This document shows positions 10,201 through 19,550 of a stretch of DNA of 64,000 nucleotides, one piece after another (the stretch's first letter is position 1; every line of letters begins with the position of its first letter). Source of the DNA: Halichondria panicea (lineage: Eukaryota > Porifera > Demospongiae > Suberitida > Halichondriidae); contig NC_087393.1 in NCBI RefSeq assembly GCF_963675165.1, positions 124,001-188,000 of the forward strand, given 5' to 3'. The notes under the pieces were generated by a model, which did not search any database, was not told the DNA's origin, and saw only the letters and a list, made by a program, of their open reading frames with translations. The position numbers and the translations under genes were made by a program.

Positions 10201-10696
10201 TCGGATGGAGTTTGGCATTTGTCTTTACAAATGCTGGGTTCATTCTCTGGCACTGGCTGCAGTTCTTTACATACTCTCGAATCTCCTCCACCATCGACTT
10301 CCAGTAGAATCTAGAACATATCTTGTCTATAGTTCTATCTCTTCCAAAGTGGCCACCAGCTGTTCCTGCATGCATGCGTATAATAGATTACAAGCATACA
10401 TAATTACATACATGCTCTATTACCTACTATTATCATTTTACCAAAGCCATAATAATTATTATACCTGCATGGCAATCTTCGAGGATTCTTGATTTCTCCT
10501 CATTGCTGCGCACACATATCCTCCAGTCAGCTGCATCAGCAGCTTTGGTGTGCTTCTTGTAATATAGGCTACCATTTTCAAACTTAAAGTTCTGCCTGCA
10601 TTTTCTTCTAAAGTTTGCCTTCTCTGTTTTGCTGTTAATAGTAGGAGGGTATTCTCCTTTTCGTAAATAGTTTTCAATCTCTTGTAAATTCTCCAT
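7272..10696 (-). CDS. Ginger transposase: integrase fused to Ulp1-like protease and PHD finger
   Basis: Nine exons with matching phases: 10465-10696, 10172-10365, 9919-10076, 9532-9822, 9248-9446, 8819-9157, 8262-8705, 7942-8146, 7272-7828 (872 aa, no interruption). Order of parts: N-terminal region (YLRKGEYPP, GSLYYKK); H2C2 zinc site (CHAGTAGGH, CSQC); integrase core with D in GIDLIGPL, D in LISDQGREF and E in NGLTERFN, the last two 35 residues apart; GPY module (RWLGPYTVVECLDKGVFKI); a linker of about a dozen 8-residue repeats (SHKPAAPS/SHKPDVPS) and a basic patch (PLKKQR); Ulp1-like cysteine protease with H (HHWIAT), D (FDSCF), Q (QQQSSG) and C (NNCGLFA); and a terminal PHD finger (CPCLRPDCYDEMVQCDTC ... 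WFCPTC). The protease could act on SUMO/ubiquitin-like tags or on the fusion itself, and the PHD finger could steer insertion to marked chromatin. Both are guesses. The start is the first ATG of the frame. Confidence 0.82.
8367..8675 (-). repeat. 24-bp minisatellite inside a transposase exon
   Basis: About thirteen 24-bp units alternate between two versions (AGCGGCTGGCTTGTGAGAGG and GACGTCTGGCTTGTGAGAGG on the plus strand). They are in frame on the minus strand as SHKPAAPS and SHKPDVPS. They lie between the GPY module and the protease. Confidence 0.85.
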
Positions 10697-10739
10697 TTCT
10701 TGCTGCCTTCTTCAAATGACATGACTGTGAACGATCACT

Positions 10740-11122
10740 GGTTTTATACCATAGATCTAGCTGTCACTTGCTGTCAACTACAGGATAGAACAATTAACCT
10801 TGCAACTCTGCTCTTCACACATTTATAGGTCTACATTCCAGCTGTCACTTGCTGTCTACTACAGGATGAACACTTGCTTCATTGCTACCTTGCATGCTAC
10901 TACTAACCTTGCTCTTCATCCTGCATGGCTCTTCATTCTCTACTATATGTCTATGAGGAGTGCATGAATGTACTCTTGCTACTATATACTTACATTGATG
11001 GCAACATTGGCGGAACAAACATGCGCATAGGGGAGTCATTTATTCCTGGGGGAGTCACCCACACCTTAGGCAGGAATGACCGGGGAGTCACTCCCACCGG
11101 GGAGTCATTCATTCCTCTGACA
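10740..11122. other. Transposon 5' leader and right inverted terminal region
   Basis: This stretch holds the transposase promoter side. Two direct copies of AGCTGTCACTTGCTGTC (near 10759 and 10841) occur, each followed by CTACAGGAT. The right end at 11030-11122 carries four GACTCCC motifs in inverse orientation and the terminal repeat. No coding is seen. Confidence 0.6.
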
Positions 11123-11126
11123 CCGG
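11123..11126. repeat. Right target-site duplication of the transposon (CCGG)
   Basis: CCGG directly follows the right terminus and matches 6682-6685. Confidence 0.65.
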
Positions 11127-11158
11127 TACCCGGACCCTGCTAGACCGTCTGGCTAGTG

Positions 11159-12683
11159 ATGGCAAGGACATGTACCACCTCTTTCCTCTACCTAGTGTTG
11201 GTGCTGCTACCTCAGATGCTGTGGCTCCATCACAGCAACCATGGCTTGGTTGTGTGTGAGGCTTGTGGATCAGTGATGGAGGCAGCACTCAACAACAGAG
11301 CTAAAGCCCCTCCTCCCAGTCATGTCAGTGACCAGTGTACTAGTGAACTACCCTGTAGTGATGATGCTGCATATCAAGAACTGAGTGAGGAGGAGTCAGA
11401 CTATACAAGAATGAACGACACACACTACCCTAGCCTGTGCTCTTGTTCAGTGGCTGGGGCTGAGGGTAAAGTGTCTGATGTGTATAGTGATGCTCCTAAT
11501 GGTGGATGGTGGGTTCTCATTACTTTAGTATGTATTGACATTCCTGTTACTATAGGAGCTCTCCTGGTGGCTACCCTGATCTCTCTGGCCCCTGTACCAT
11601 AAGGAGAGTGGAGGCCTCTAGTCTAACACAGAGGGACTTTGAGTGGAGGTATGTGCACAGTGTGGTAGGGGACTAGTGGTGTGTGGAGGTATGCGTACAG
11701 TGTGGTAGGGGACTAGTGATGTGTGGAGGTATGTGCACAGTGTGGTAGGGGACTAGTGGTGTGTGGAGGTATGCGTACAGTGTGGTAGGAGACTAGTGAT
11801 GTGTGGAGATATGTGCACAGTGTGGTAGGGGACTGACTAGTGGTGTGTGGAGGTATGCATACAGTGTGGTAGGGGACTAGTGATGTGGGGACTATAGTGA
11901 TGTGGGGAGGTATGCGTACAGTGTGGTAGGGGACTAGTGATGTGTGCACAGTGTGGTAGGGGACTAGTACATCCTCCTCATCTCCCCAGGTTTGCATACA
12001 CTGAGCCAGTGATCATAACAGGTCTACCAGGGCAGTCAGTAAGTCAGCATGGCAGTGTGTACAGTCAGTACGTATGTAGGACAAGCTCAGATTTTTGTTG
12101 AGGTATTGTCTTTCTTTATTAGCTTGTGTTGTTTGGTCACAGGATTTCAGAGCAGGTTGTTCCAAGTACAGACTTCTGAAGGAGTTTGGACATGACATCA
12201 TTACCGTGGCTACAGCCAACACCCACTCGTATCGTAAAGGTACTCCATACCCACTAGTACCCATACCCCATACCCAACTACTATCCACAGAGAAAGTTTC
12301 CCTCTGTGATTACGTGGAAACAATGATGGCTGCACAGACACTCACAACTCTCGGGAATGGTAAGACATTATTGTTGTGGCTGTTCTAAGTCTTCACTTAC
12401 GTATTAGAGACACTGTATTATTTTGGAGACAACAATAGGGAAGATTGGAGTTCTCTCTTCTCTCTTTATACCCTCCCTCCATACCATGTACCTGATACTA
12501 CACCTGTCCTCAGCTTTGGTCTGGCAGGTGACACAATAGCTGTAGTCATTGTCACATGTAGTACTGATCCCTATCATCCAGGTCCTGGTTCTGGTGTGCC
12601 CTTCCATATTCATGGGCCCACATTTGCAGAGACTGTGTATGGCAGAAAGGTAACTATTGGACAGTGTACCTTAGTGTCTGTAC

Positions 12684-12716
<33 letters not shown>

Positions 12717-13074
12717 TAGCGCTGGTTCCTCTACCCGCCCCCTCACAGCCCACACTTTGACCCTGATCAGACCACCCTCCACTGGCTCAAGCACACCTAC
12801 CCTCAACTGGTTGCTATGGATACAGAGAGACCCCTAGAATGCACCCTACAACCTGGAGAGGTGAACAGAAACACCACCTGCAGATAGCTTCCTAACTGCC
12901 TTGAGATTCCTCCAATTTCCTTCTCAAGTTACATATGTTGACATGTGTACATGAGTTAGTGGTTTGACTGGACATTGTATTTGTTTGCTGCAGGTGATCT
13001 ACTTCCCTGACAAGTGGTGGCACGCTACACTCAACCTGGACACAGCTGTGTTTATGTCAACCTTCTACTCATGA
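11159..13074 (+). CDS. JMJD8: JmjC domain protein JMJD8
   Basis: Nine exons: 11159-11508, 11556-11648, 11990-12038, 12143-12239, 12291-12359, 12408-12527, 12582-12649, 12720-12860, 12994-13074 (355 aa; human ~264). The first exon encodes a signal peptide (SFLYLVLVLLPQMLW) and an extended acidic N-terminus not found in human. JMJD8 hallmarks follow: GPCTIRRVEASSL, RFAYTEPVIITGL, ANTHSYRK, LYYFGDNN, SFGLAG, GVPFHIHGP, VYGRKRWFLYPP, RPLECTLQPGE and the C-terminal WWHATLNLDTAVFMSTFYS. In mammals JMJD8 is an ER-lumen protein with no settled enzymatic activity. Here too the first iron site reads HIH, not HxD/E. Intron 6 (54 nt, 12528-12581) is a multiple of three and stop-free. Its ATG lies only 37 bp from the right end of the inserted transposon. 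Confidence 0.9.
11640..11985 (+). repeat. ~40-bp minisatellite starting at the JMJD8 intron 2 donor
   Basis: About seven units of 39-41 bp (TGTGGAGGTATGTGCACAGT, then GTGGTAGGGGACTAGTG). The true exon-intron junction TGGAG|GTATGTG is the first unit, and most later units repeat GGAGGTATG, so the intron holds a ladder of look-alike donors. Confidence 0.8.
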
Positions 13075-13167
13075 CAACAATTACAACTGATATATAATTA
13101 TATATAACTCATTCTGTTGACATTCAACATCACGTGCACAAATATTATAATTGCTCTGTTAAAAGAG

Positions 13168-13173
13168 TTTATT
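13168..13173 (-). terminator. Polyadenylation signal for the ODC-like gene
   Basis: AATAAA on the minus strand lies ~105 nt past the ODC-like stop at 13279, in the 204-bp gap between two converging genes. Confidence 0.5.
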
Positions 13174-13278
13174 GTTCATGAACTTGCTTGAACTGATCTC
13201 TACAGAATGAAAAAATGTTATTACAGAAACAGGAATACTTTCATAAACCACTAGCAACCCTATCAGTTACTCATCAGC

Positions 13279-15200
13279 TTACATCGTATTCTCCCTGACA
13301 TAATAGTAGGGAGCAGCTTTAGGGAACCCATTGAAACAAGTGGCAGATGATATAGTGTAGGCTCCCATGTCCTCGAAACAAAGCCAGTCACCGACTTCAA
13401 ACTCGGGCAGAAGAGCATCACAGATCTTGTCCCTACCAGCGCACGTCACTCCCCACAACCGACTCTGGTGTACAATAGCATCGACCTCCTATATACAAGA
13501 AAGGAGAGAGATAGAGAGATAGTAGTCATGACAGAGGTGGAGTACACACCTTCACTGGTATGGGCACTGGGGCAGCACGATCATTCAGTACACAGTTGAA
13601 TGATCCGTAAATCCCACCGTTTATGTAGTACATGAACTTAGGGCCTTCACCACCTTCTACAATATCACATGACCTCTTGCTGATGATGTTCACCACTATG
13701 GTGTGGGTGGAACACGCGAAGTACCGACCTACAAATTAAAGAAGATACATTATTAGGTATGCACGCTCTAGGTCCCCGAGAGATTTGGCTCTAGTTCTGG
13801 TATTCCAAAAGCTTAGCGGAAGGAGCTCTTTCAATTTGTATGCTCGAATGAATTTTAAACTTGAAACTTAATTGCTCATTTTGAAAAGAGCATGGGGGTT
13901 GGCTATTAGCCCAGGCTTAACGAGCTTGTTGTAGGGCAACCTTACCAGGCTCTGCAATGAACCTCACTCCAGGGTGAGCCTCAGGGCTGAAGAGAGAGGC
14001 CAGGGTTTGGTTGATAGCTGAGGCCACACTGTGGAACATATCTCTAGACCCTGCTTGACCGGGAAAGCCTCCTCCAATATCCAGTAGGCTGAATTGATAG
14101 CCAATTTTCGCGCCATAATCAAACAGTTCAGCTGCCACCTTGAGAGCCACCTCGTAGGCAGAGGGGGTCTGACATCGACTCCCAACATGAAAACTGCATC
14201 AATTTTTGCTAGTCTAAAACTTAACAGGCAACACTTTTTTTAGTACCTTACTCCAATGACATTCAGGCCAAGTGCCTTTGCAGTGTCCAGTAGTTGCTTG
14301 CCTTCAGCTGTGGTGCAACCAAACTTGAAGCCAGGCTTCCCCACACAGTCAGGAGCATCTGCTTTGATGCGTAACATTAACCTGGTATAAATAAATTATA
14401 CGTTACTACAGAAATTGTTATTTGAGTATCATTACACAATTGTTATAAGGTTACACATTGTTGACATTGTGTGAGGGTACAACTATTCATTTATGGGAGT
14501 ACAGTACACTCAATAATTATCCATGCATAATAACTCTGCTGTAGGGAAGTGCTTGTGTGTCTTGTGTAGCTCTGCAGTATTATCAAAGCTCATCATTTTC
14601 ACTCCTCTCTGAGCAGCGTACTGGATGTGAGAGGTTTGCTTGCAAGGGTTGGCATACACCACTCTCTCTGGAGGTACTCCAAGATCCAACACCACCGACA
14701 TCTCGTGCTGAATAAGAGACAATAAAATTAATATCTGTATAATAATTATACATGCATGCATTGATGCAGGTCAGAAACGTCCATGCATGCAATAAACCAT
14801 GCAAGTGGTCTGACCTTGCTTGCACAGTCAAAGCCTGTTCCCAGGGCAGCCAGTGTCTTCAAGAGGGCTGGATCCTCGTTACATTTGACAGCATAGAATG
14901 GAGTAACACTTGGCATAGCAGTTACCCAGTCCTGGTAGAGCTCGATAAGACGACCAAGGTCAACCACATAGAAGGGATCTTCAACATCCTGCAGTATATT
15001 TAACGAAGTCAGTCTGATATCATAGACATCATGCAAGCAGACTGTATACACTTGCTTGCTAAAGCAGGCTCTTGTTCCTCTATCAGAGGACCCACCTCCC
15101 TGCCAGCTGATGCAGTCCTCTTGGTGATGTGCTCTCTAAGTGATTCCTGCTGAGAGAGGGAGTCCACTGGGATGGAGGTTTGGTGGATAGTCAGCTCCAT
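13279..15200 (-). CDS. Ornithine decarboxylase-like PLP enzyme, altered substrate site
   Basis: Seven exons: 15096-15200, 14815-14988, 14535-14707, 14247-14381, 13946-14193, 13550-13728, 13279-13488 (407 aa; human ODC 461). Fold-type III decarboxylase features present are the PLP lysine (PFYAVKCN), FDCASK, VVYANPCK, SFHVGSR, the glycine loop (DIGGGFPG), AEPGRYF and the catalytic cysteine (LWGVTCAGRD). In ODC two aspartates bind the distal amine of ornithine (D332 in NDGVYGSFN and D361 in TCDGxD). Here these read NGGIYGSFN and TCAGRD, so both are lost. The C-terminal PEST degradation tail of vertebrate ODC is absent; the protein ends ~10 residues after the FNGF motif. It may decarboxylate another amino acid or act as a regulator. 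The start is the first ATG; the exon 1 donor (GAG|GTGGGT) was chosen to fit phase. Confidence 0.88.
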
Positions 15201-15430
15201 TCTCTACCAAAGTCGACAACAATATAGCTAGGCTGGTATGCATAGGGAAACGCCCCCCTATGTTTAGTGAAAAAGCAGGTGACACACCCCCATGCACTAC
15301 AAAGAAGACTGACAGAAAACCTTTATGTCATTTTCAAATAACAACTTTCACATAAAAACATAGCATGCATTATTAATTATGATGATATGAAAATGTTCAG
15401 TTGAAGCTGACTCCTAAGACTGTGCTGAGG

Positions 15431-18400
15431 TTACCCTCCTCCCCACCAGCTGAGTAGCCCCAGCCCACTCTCGCTAGCAGATCCCTGCAGTGGAAGCAAT
15501 GAAGTGGTGTTAACAGAACTGACATAGCTGGAGATGCTTACTCGAACAGTGTAGGGGACTGGGTCAGGAGAGTCTATCTGTCCGTTGGTGGCAGCCTCAG
15601 AGGGAGACTCTGGGGACTTGGGTTGGCCTGTGCACGGGAGTGGGAAGGCACGCAGCATTGAAGTAATCTTATCCGCACATGACAAATTAGGGCTGGATTG
15701 CAACACATCATTTGAAAGGTCTCTTTCAGAAAATTTATACATTGGATTAAGTTAAGGCTGTTGAAAGATATTCAACTACATCCCATTTATTCAATGGTTT
15801 GGGGATTCTTTCGGCTGCCATAACTTGAATTCCGTGGATCTAATGTAAATTTTTTTACTGAAAGTTTAGGAAAAATAGATGAAATGGATCATTAAAAATC
15901 ATATTTGAGAGATCAAAGTATTTGTCAATTTGGCGATACCATGAATGCCCATGGTCCAAGGCCGAAAAAGGACAAATTAGGGCCCCCGACAAATTTTAGA
16001 TTGCAACACATCATTTGAAAGGTCTCTTTCTAAGCTTTCAGAAAATTACAAAATTGTTGACATTGGATCAACGATACTCAAGTTAAGGCTGTTGAAAGAT
16101 GTTCAACTACATCCCGTCTATACAATGGTTTGGGGATTCTTTCGGCTGCCATAACTGGATCTAATGTCAATTTTTTTACTGAGAAAAAAATTGTTGAAAT
16201 GGGTCATCAAAAATCATACTTGAGAGATACAAGTATTTGCCAATTTGGCGATACCATGAATAATAGCCCACGGTCCAACGCCGAAAAATGACAAAATGAC
16301 AAAATTGTTGACATTGGATCAACGATACTCAAGTTAAGGCTGTTGAAAGATGTTCAACTACGTCCCGTTTATTCAATGGTTCGGGGATTCTTTCGGCTGC
16401 CATAACTTGAATTCCATGGATCTAATGTTAATTTTTTTAGGATATTTTTCTGAAAATTTAGAAAAAAATTGTTGAAATGGGTCATCAAAAATCATATTTG
16501 AGAGATAAAAGTATTTGCCAATTTGGCGATACCATGAATAATAGCCCATGGTCCAAGGCCAAAAAATGACAAATTGGGGCCCCCGACAAATTTTAGATTG
16601 CAACACATCATTTGAAAGGTCTCTTTCTAAGCTTTCAGAAAATTATCAAAATTTTGACATTGGATCAACGATACTCAAGTTAAGGCTGTTGAAAGACGCT
16701 AAACTACATCCCATTCATTCAATGGTTCGGGGATTCTTTCGGCTGCCATAACTTGAATTCCGTGGATCTAATGTCAAATTTGTTAGGATTTTCTGAAAGC
16801 TTAGAAAAAAATTGTTGAAATGGTGTCATCAAAAATCATATTTGAGAGATAAAAGTATTCGCCAATTTGGCGATACCATGAATAATAGCCCATGGTCCAA
16901 GGCCGAAAAATGACAAATTTGGGCCCCCGACAAATTTTAGATTGCAACACATCATTTGAAAGGTCTCTTTCTAAGCTTTCAGAAAATTATCAAAATTTTG
17001 ACATTGGATCAACGATACTCAAGTTAAGGCTGTTGAAAGACGCTAAACTACATCCCGTTCATTCAATGGTTCGGGGGCTGCCATAACTTGAATTCCGTGG
17101 ATCTAATGTCAAATTTGTTAGAAAGCTTAGAAAAAAATAGTTGAAATGGTGTCATCAAAAATCATATTTGAGAGATAAAAGTATTTGCCAATTTGGTGAT
17201 ACCATGAATAATAGCCCATGGTCCAAGGCCGAAAAATGACAAATTGGGGCCCCCGACAAATTTTAGATTGCAACACATCATTTGAAAGGTCTCTTTCTAA
17301 GCTTTCAGAAAATTATCAACATTTTGACATTGGATCAACGATACTCAAGTTAAGGCTGTTGAAAGACGCTAAACTACATCCCGTTCATTCAATGGTTCGG
17401 GGATTCTTTCGGCTGCCATAACTTGAATTCCGTGGATCTAATGTCAAATTTGTTAGGATTTTCTGAAAGCTTAGAAAAAAATAGTTGAAATGGTGTCAAA
17501 TCATATTTGAGAGATAAAAGTATTTGCCAATTTGGCGATACCATGAAAAATAGTTCCACCTTGACAACGTGAACCTGTCATGCTACCACTACGGCAGATA
17601 CCCAAATGCAGCCTAATGAACATACATAGTTACGCAGGTACCCACTCACAACTGGTCGGTGAAGTGTCGACGAAGACCTCCTCCACAACTCTGAACCTAA
17701 TCTCCTCATCGATATCCATGAACATGTCATGTTTCTCCCCCTCACTCTCGTACTCCCACACCCACAGCTGCTCCTTGGGGTCGCTATGACACCAGGTTAG
17801 GGAGAGTCTAAGCCAGTGATAACTATACAATACTAATGACAATGTGGATACAATCTGTTTGGATGCTGAAGGCTATGGTAGGGTATTAGAATGTCGTCAA
17901 AGAAGCCAAGAGACACTGTAAAGAAGGGATAAGAGTAATGACAGGTAATGATACACTCGTCACCTCTCACTCCATCTTGACTGCAACTTCTGATCTTGCC
18001 AAGTAGCACTTCATTCACAAAGGGACGAAACACAACAAACCGGAAACGCACTGTATGAATGAACAAACGAGATGAAGAGAGATATGTACAAAGCTAGAGA
18101 CTGCCTTTAGTGTGAGGTGTGTGCAGAGCTAGAGACTACCTTTAGTGTGAGGTGTGTACAAAGCTAGAGACTGCCTTTAGTGTGAGGTGTGTGCAAAGCT
18201 AGAGACTGCCTTTAGTGTGAGGTGTGTGCAGAGCTAGAGACTACCTTTAGTGTGAGGTGTGTGCAGAGCTAGAGACTACCTTTAGTGTGAGGTGTGTACA
18301 AAGCTAGAGACTGCCTTTAGTGTGAGGTGTGTGCAGAGCTAGAGACTGCCTTTAGTGTGAGGTGTGTGCAGAGCTAGAGACTACCTTTAGTGTGAGGTGT

Positions 18401-19075
18401 GTGCAGAGCTAGAGACTACCTTTAGTGTGAGGTGTGTGCAGAGCTAGAGACTGCCTTTAGTGTGAGGTGTGTGCAGAGCTAGAGACTGCCTTTAGTGTGA
18501 GGTGTGTGCAGAGCTAGAGACTGCCTTTAGTGTGAGGTGTGTGCAGAGCTAGAGACTACCTTTAGTGTGAGGTGTGTGCAGAGCTAGAGACTACCTTTAG
18601 TGTGAGGTGTGTGCAGAGCTAGAGACTACCTTTAGTGTGAGGTGTGTGCAGAGCTAGAGACTGCCTTTAGTGTGAGGTGTGTGCAGAGCTAGAGACTACC
18701 TTTAGTGTGGGATGCACCGTCGCCAGGGAATATGTAGGCATCACCAACGTGTGTGATGTCATGAAGGACAATACACAGTCCTACATTGTGCAGCACCTGC
18801 GTATAATTATAGTGATACACATTATACACTGACGTGACACCACGACATAGACAACTGTACATGTACATGTACATACGTACGTATGGACGTCACCATGCGT
18901 CACCCATGCAACGTACGTACGTACGTCTAGTCTGCCCAAGCAACTAGTTTAGGCATTGATTTACTTTGTTTGCAAACTTTCTGTTGAGCTCATCCGCGAT
19001 CTCTTGTCCAGTGTCCTTGGAGAACCATCGCGGCTCTATCCTCACCACGTCTTGCAGCTCGGCCAAAATGAACAT
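15431..19075 (-). CDS. POLR3H: RNA polymerase III subunit RPC8 (POLR3H)
   Basis: Seven exons: 18965-19075, 18700-18796, 17964-18050, 17852-17915, 17650-17783, 15542-15627, 15431-15484 (210 aa; human 204). This is the RPB7-like stalk subunit of Pol III. The N-terminal tip domain contains [20 protein letters not shown], then PGDGASHT. The OB-fold part contains [30 protein letters not shown] and [16 protein letters not shown]. The C-terminus [10 protein letters not shown] matches human [10 protein letters not shown]. Intron 2 (18051-18699) is nearly all a 35-bp minisatellite, and intron 5 (15628-17649) is filled by tandem copies of a ~330-bp inverted-repeat element. Both introns are far longer than others in the window. 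Confidence 0.93.
15660..17556 (+). repeat. Tandem array of ~330-bp inverted-repeat element, about 5.5 copies
   Basis: Units of roughly 285-345 bp follow each other within POLR3H intron 5. Each unit has two diverged ~100-bp arms in opposite orientation. One contains TTTGAAAGGTCTCTTTCTAA and AAGCTTTCAGAAAAT. The other holds the reverse complement (ATTTTCTGAAAGCTTAG) and GCCATAACTTGAATTCCGTG. A core with TTTGCCAATTTGGCGATACC and CCATGGTCCAAGGCC joins them. Copies differ by small indels and substitutions. Open frames repeated in the array are a by-product. Confidence 0.85.
18086..18708 (-). repeat. 35-bp minisatellite seeded on the POLR3H exon 2 donor
   Basis: About 18 units of 35 bp (minus strand: CACACTAAAGGTAGTCTCTA, then GCTCTGCACACCT). 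The exon 2 end CACACTAAAG|GTAGTC is the first unit, and every unit carries CACTAAAGGTAGTC or CACTAAAGGCAGTC. Confidence 0.88.
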
Positions 19076-19550
19076 GCTCTAAGAGAGAAAAGAAGACTTG
19101 GTATGGATCATCATCAAGTAAATTAGAGCCAGTTGTTGTGAATACTATCCCCCCGTGAATATGGGGGATATTATTCTCTAGAGAATAATGTTCCCCTCCT
19201 CTAATTAGACTAAGATAGGCGTGGCCCCATATTACTGACCACACCCAAGAATGTTACATGGGCGTTGTCATCCTCCCCAACGCTGCGCTTCTAGTAGTCT
19301 CATGAATCAGCCGCCGTTCTTTTGGCTTTTGGTGGTTCCAAAAGAACGGCGGCTGATTCCTGAGACTACGCTTCTAGATTATTCGCGATCACCTCCATTG
19401 CGGAAAGTCTAATAAAGCAAGTTGTTTCGGAAGCATAAAAGCCTCTCTTACAAGCTTTGTACAGCTTTATCAGAGTCAACAAGTCATCAAAAACATCATA
19501 AAGTTACTACTATACTGTCTAAAAGCTTCAATAGATCGAATCCTTATTAA
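19076..19550. promoter_or_regulatory. Divergent promoter region between POLR3H and TAB1-like gene
   Basis: This 475-bp gap separates two head-to-head starts. It contains a 74-bp hairpin element with 9-bp flanking duplications (separate entry) and an imperfect inverted repeat near 19155-19200 (TATTCTCTAGAGAATAATG). No obvious TATA box is seen for either gene. Confidence 0.5.
19286..19377. mobile_element. 74-bp hairpin MITE with 9-bp target duplication
   Basis: The element (19295-19368) is almost a full palindrome: TAGTCTCATGAATCAGCCGC at the left, the inverse at the right, with GTTCTTTTGG / CCAAAAGAAC inner arms and a ~12-nt loop. CGCTTCTAG flanks it on both sides (19286-19294 and 19369-19377). 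A related hairpin is at 36532-36588. Nine-base duplications suggest a Mutator-like or similar helper. Confidence 0.75.

Larger units (their letters stand above)
6686..11122 (-). mobile_element. Ginger-type DNA transposon, apparently whole (4.4 kb)
   Basis: Both ends carry inverted repeats starting TGTCAKAGGAATGAATGACT followed by CCCC, flanked by CCGG duplications. Each end is studded with a GACTCCC sub-motif (about six copies at 6700-6845, four at 11030-11110), probably transposase-binding sites. The single spliced minus-strand gene (7272-10696) encodes a Gypsy-like DD35E integrase with GPY motif joined to a Ulp1-like protease and PHD finger. No reverse transcriptase, capsid or long terminal repeat is present, and the gene has normal introns, so this is a plain cut-and-paste transposon of the Ginger superfamily, not an LTR element. 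A continuous 872-aa frame with intact ends suggests recent activity. It lies between the starts of CHID1 and JMJD8. Confidence 0.85.

Noticed and set aside
8813-10722. LTR retrotransposon (Gypsy) because of the integrase match
   Set aside because: There are no long terminal repeats, reverse transcriptase, protease-RT or capsid regions. The gene has introns, and the element ends in inverted repeats with 4-bp duplications, as in Ginger DNA transposons.
16548-17421. Repeated ~65-aa open frames with identical sequence
   Set aside because: They are chance frames in the tandem inverted-repeat element; they do not continue across units and lack any domain character.
18086-18708. CRISPR-like array
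   Set aside because: The 35-bp units follow each other without unique spacers, inside an intron of an animal gene; it is a minisatellite. The same holds for the arrays at 20440, 51384 and 56527.
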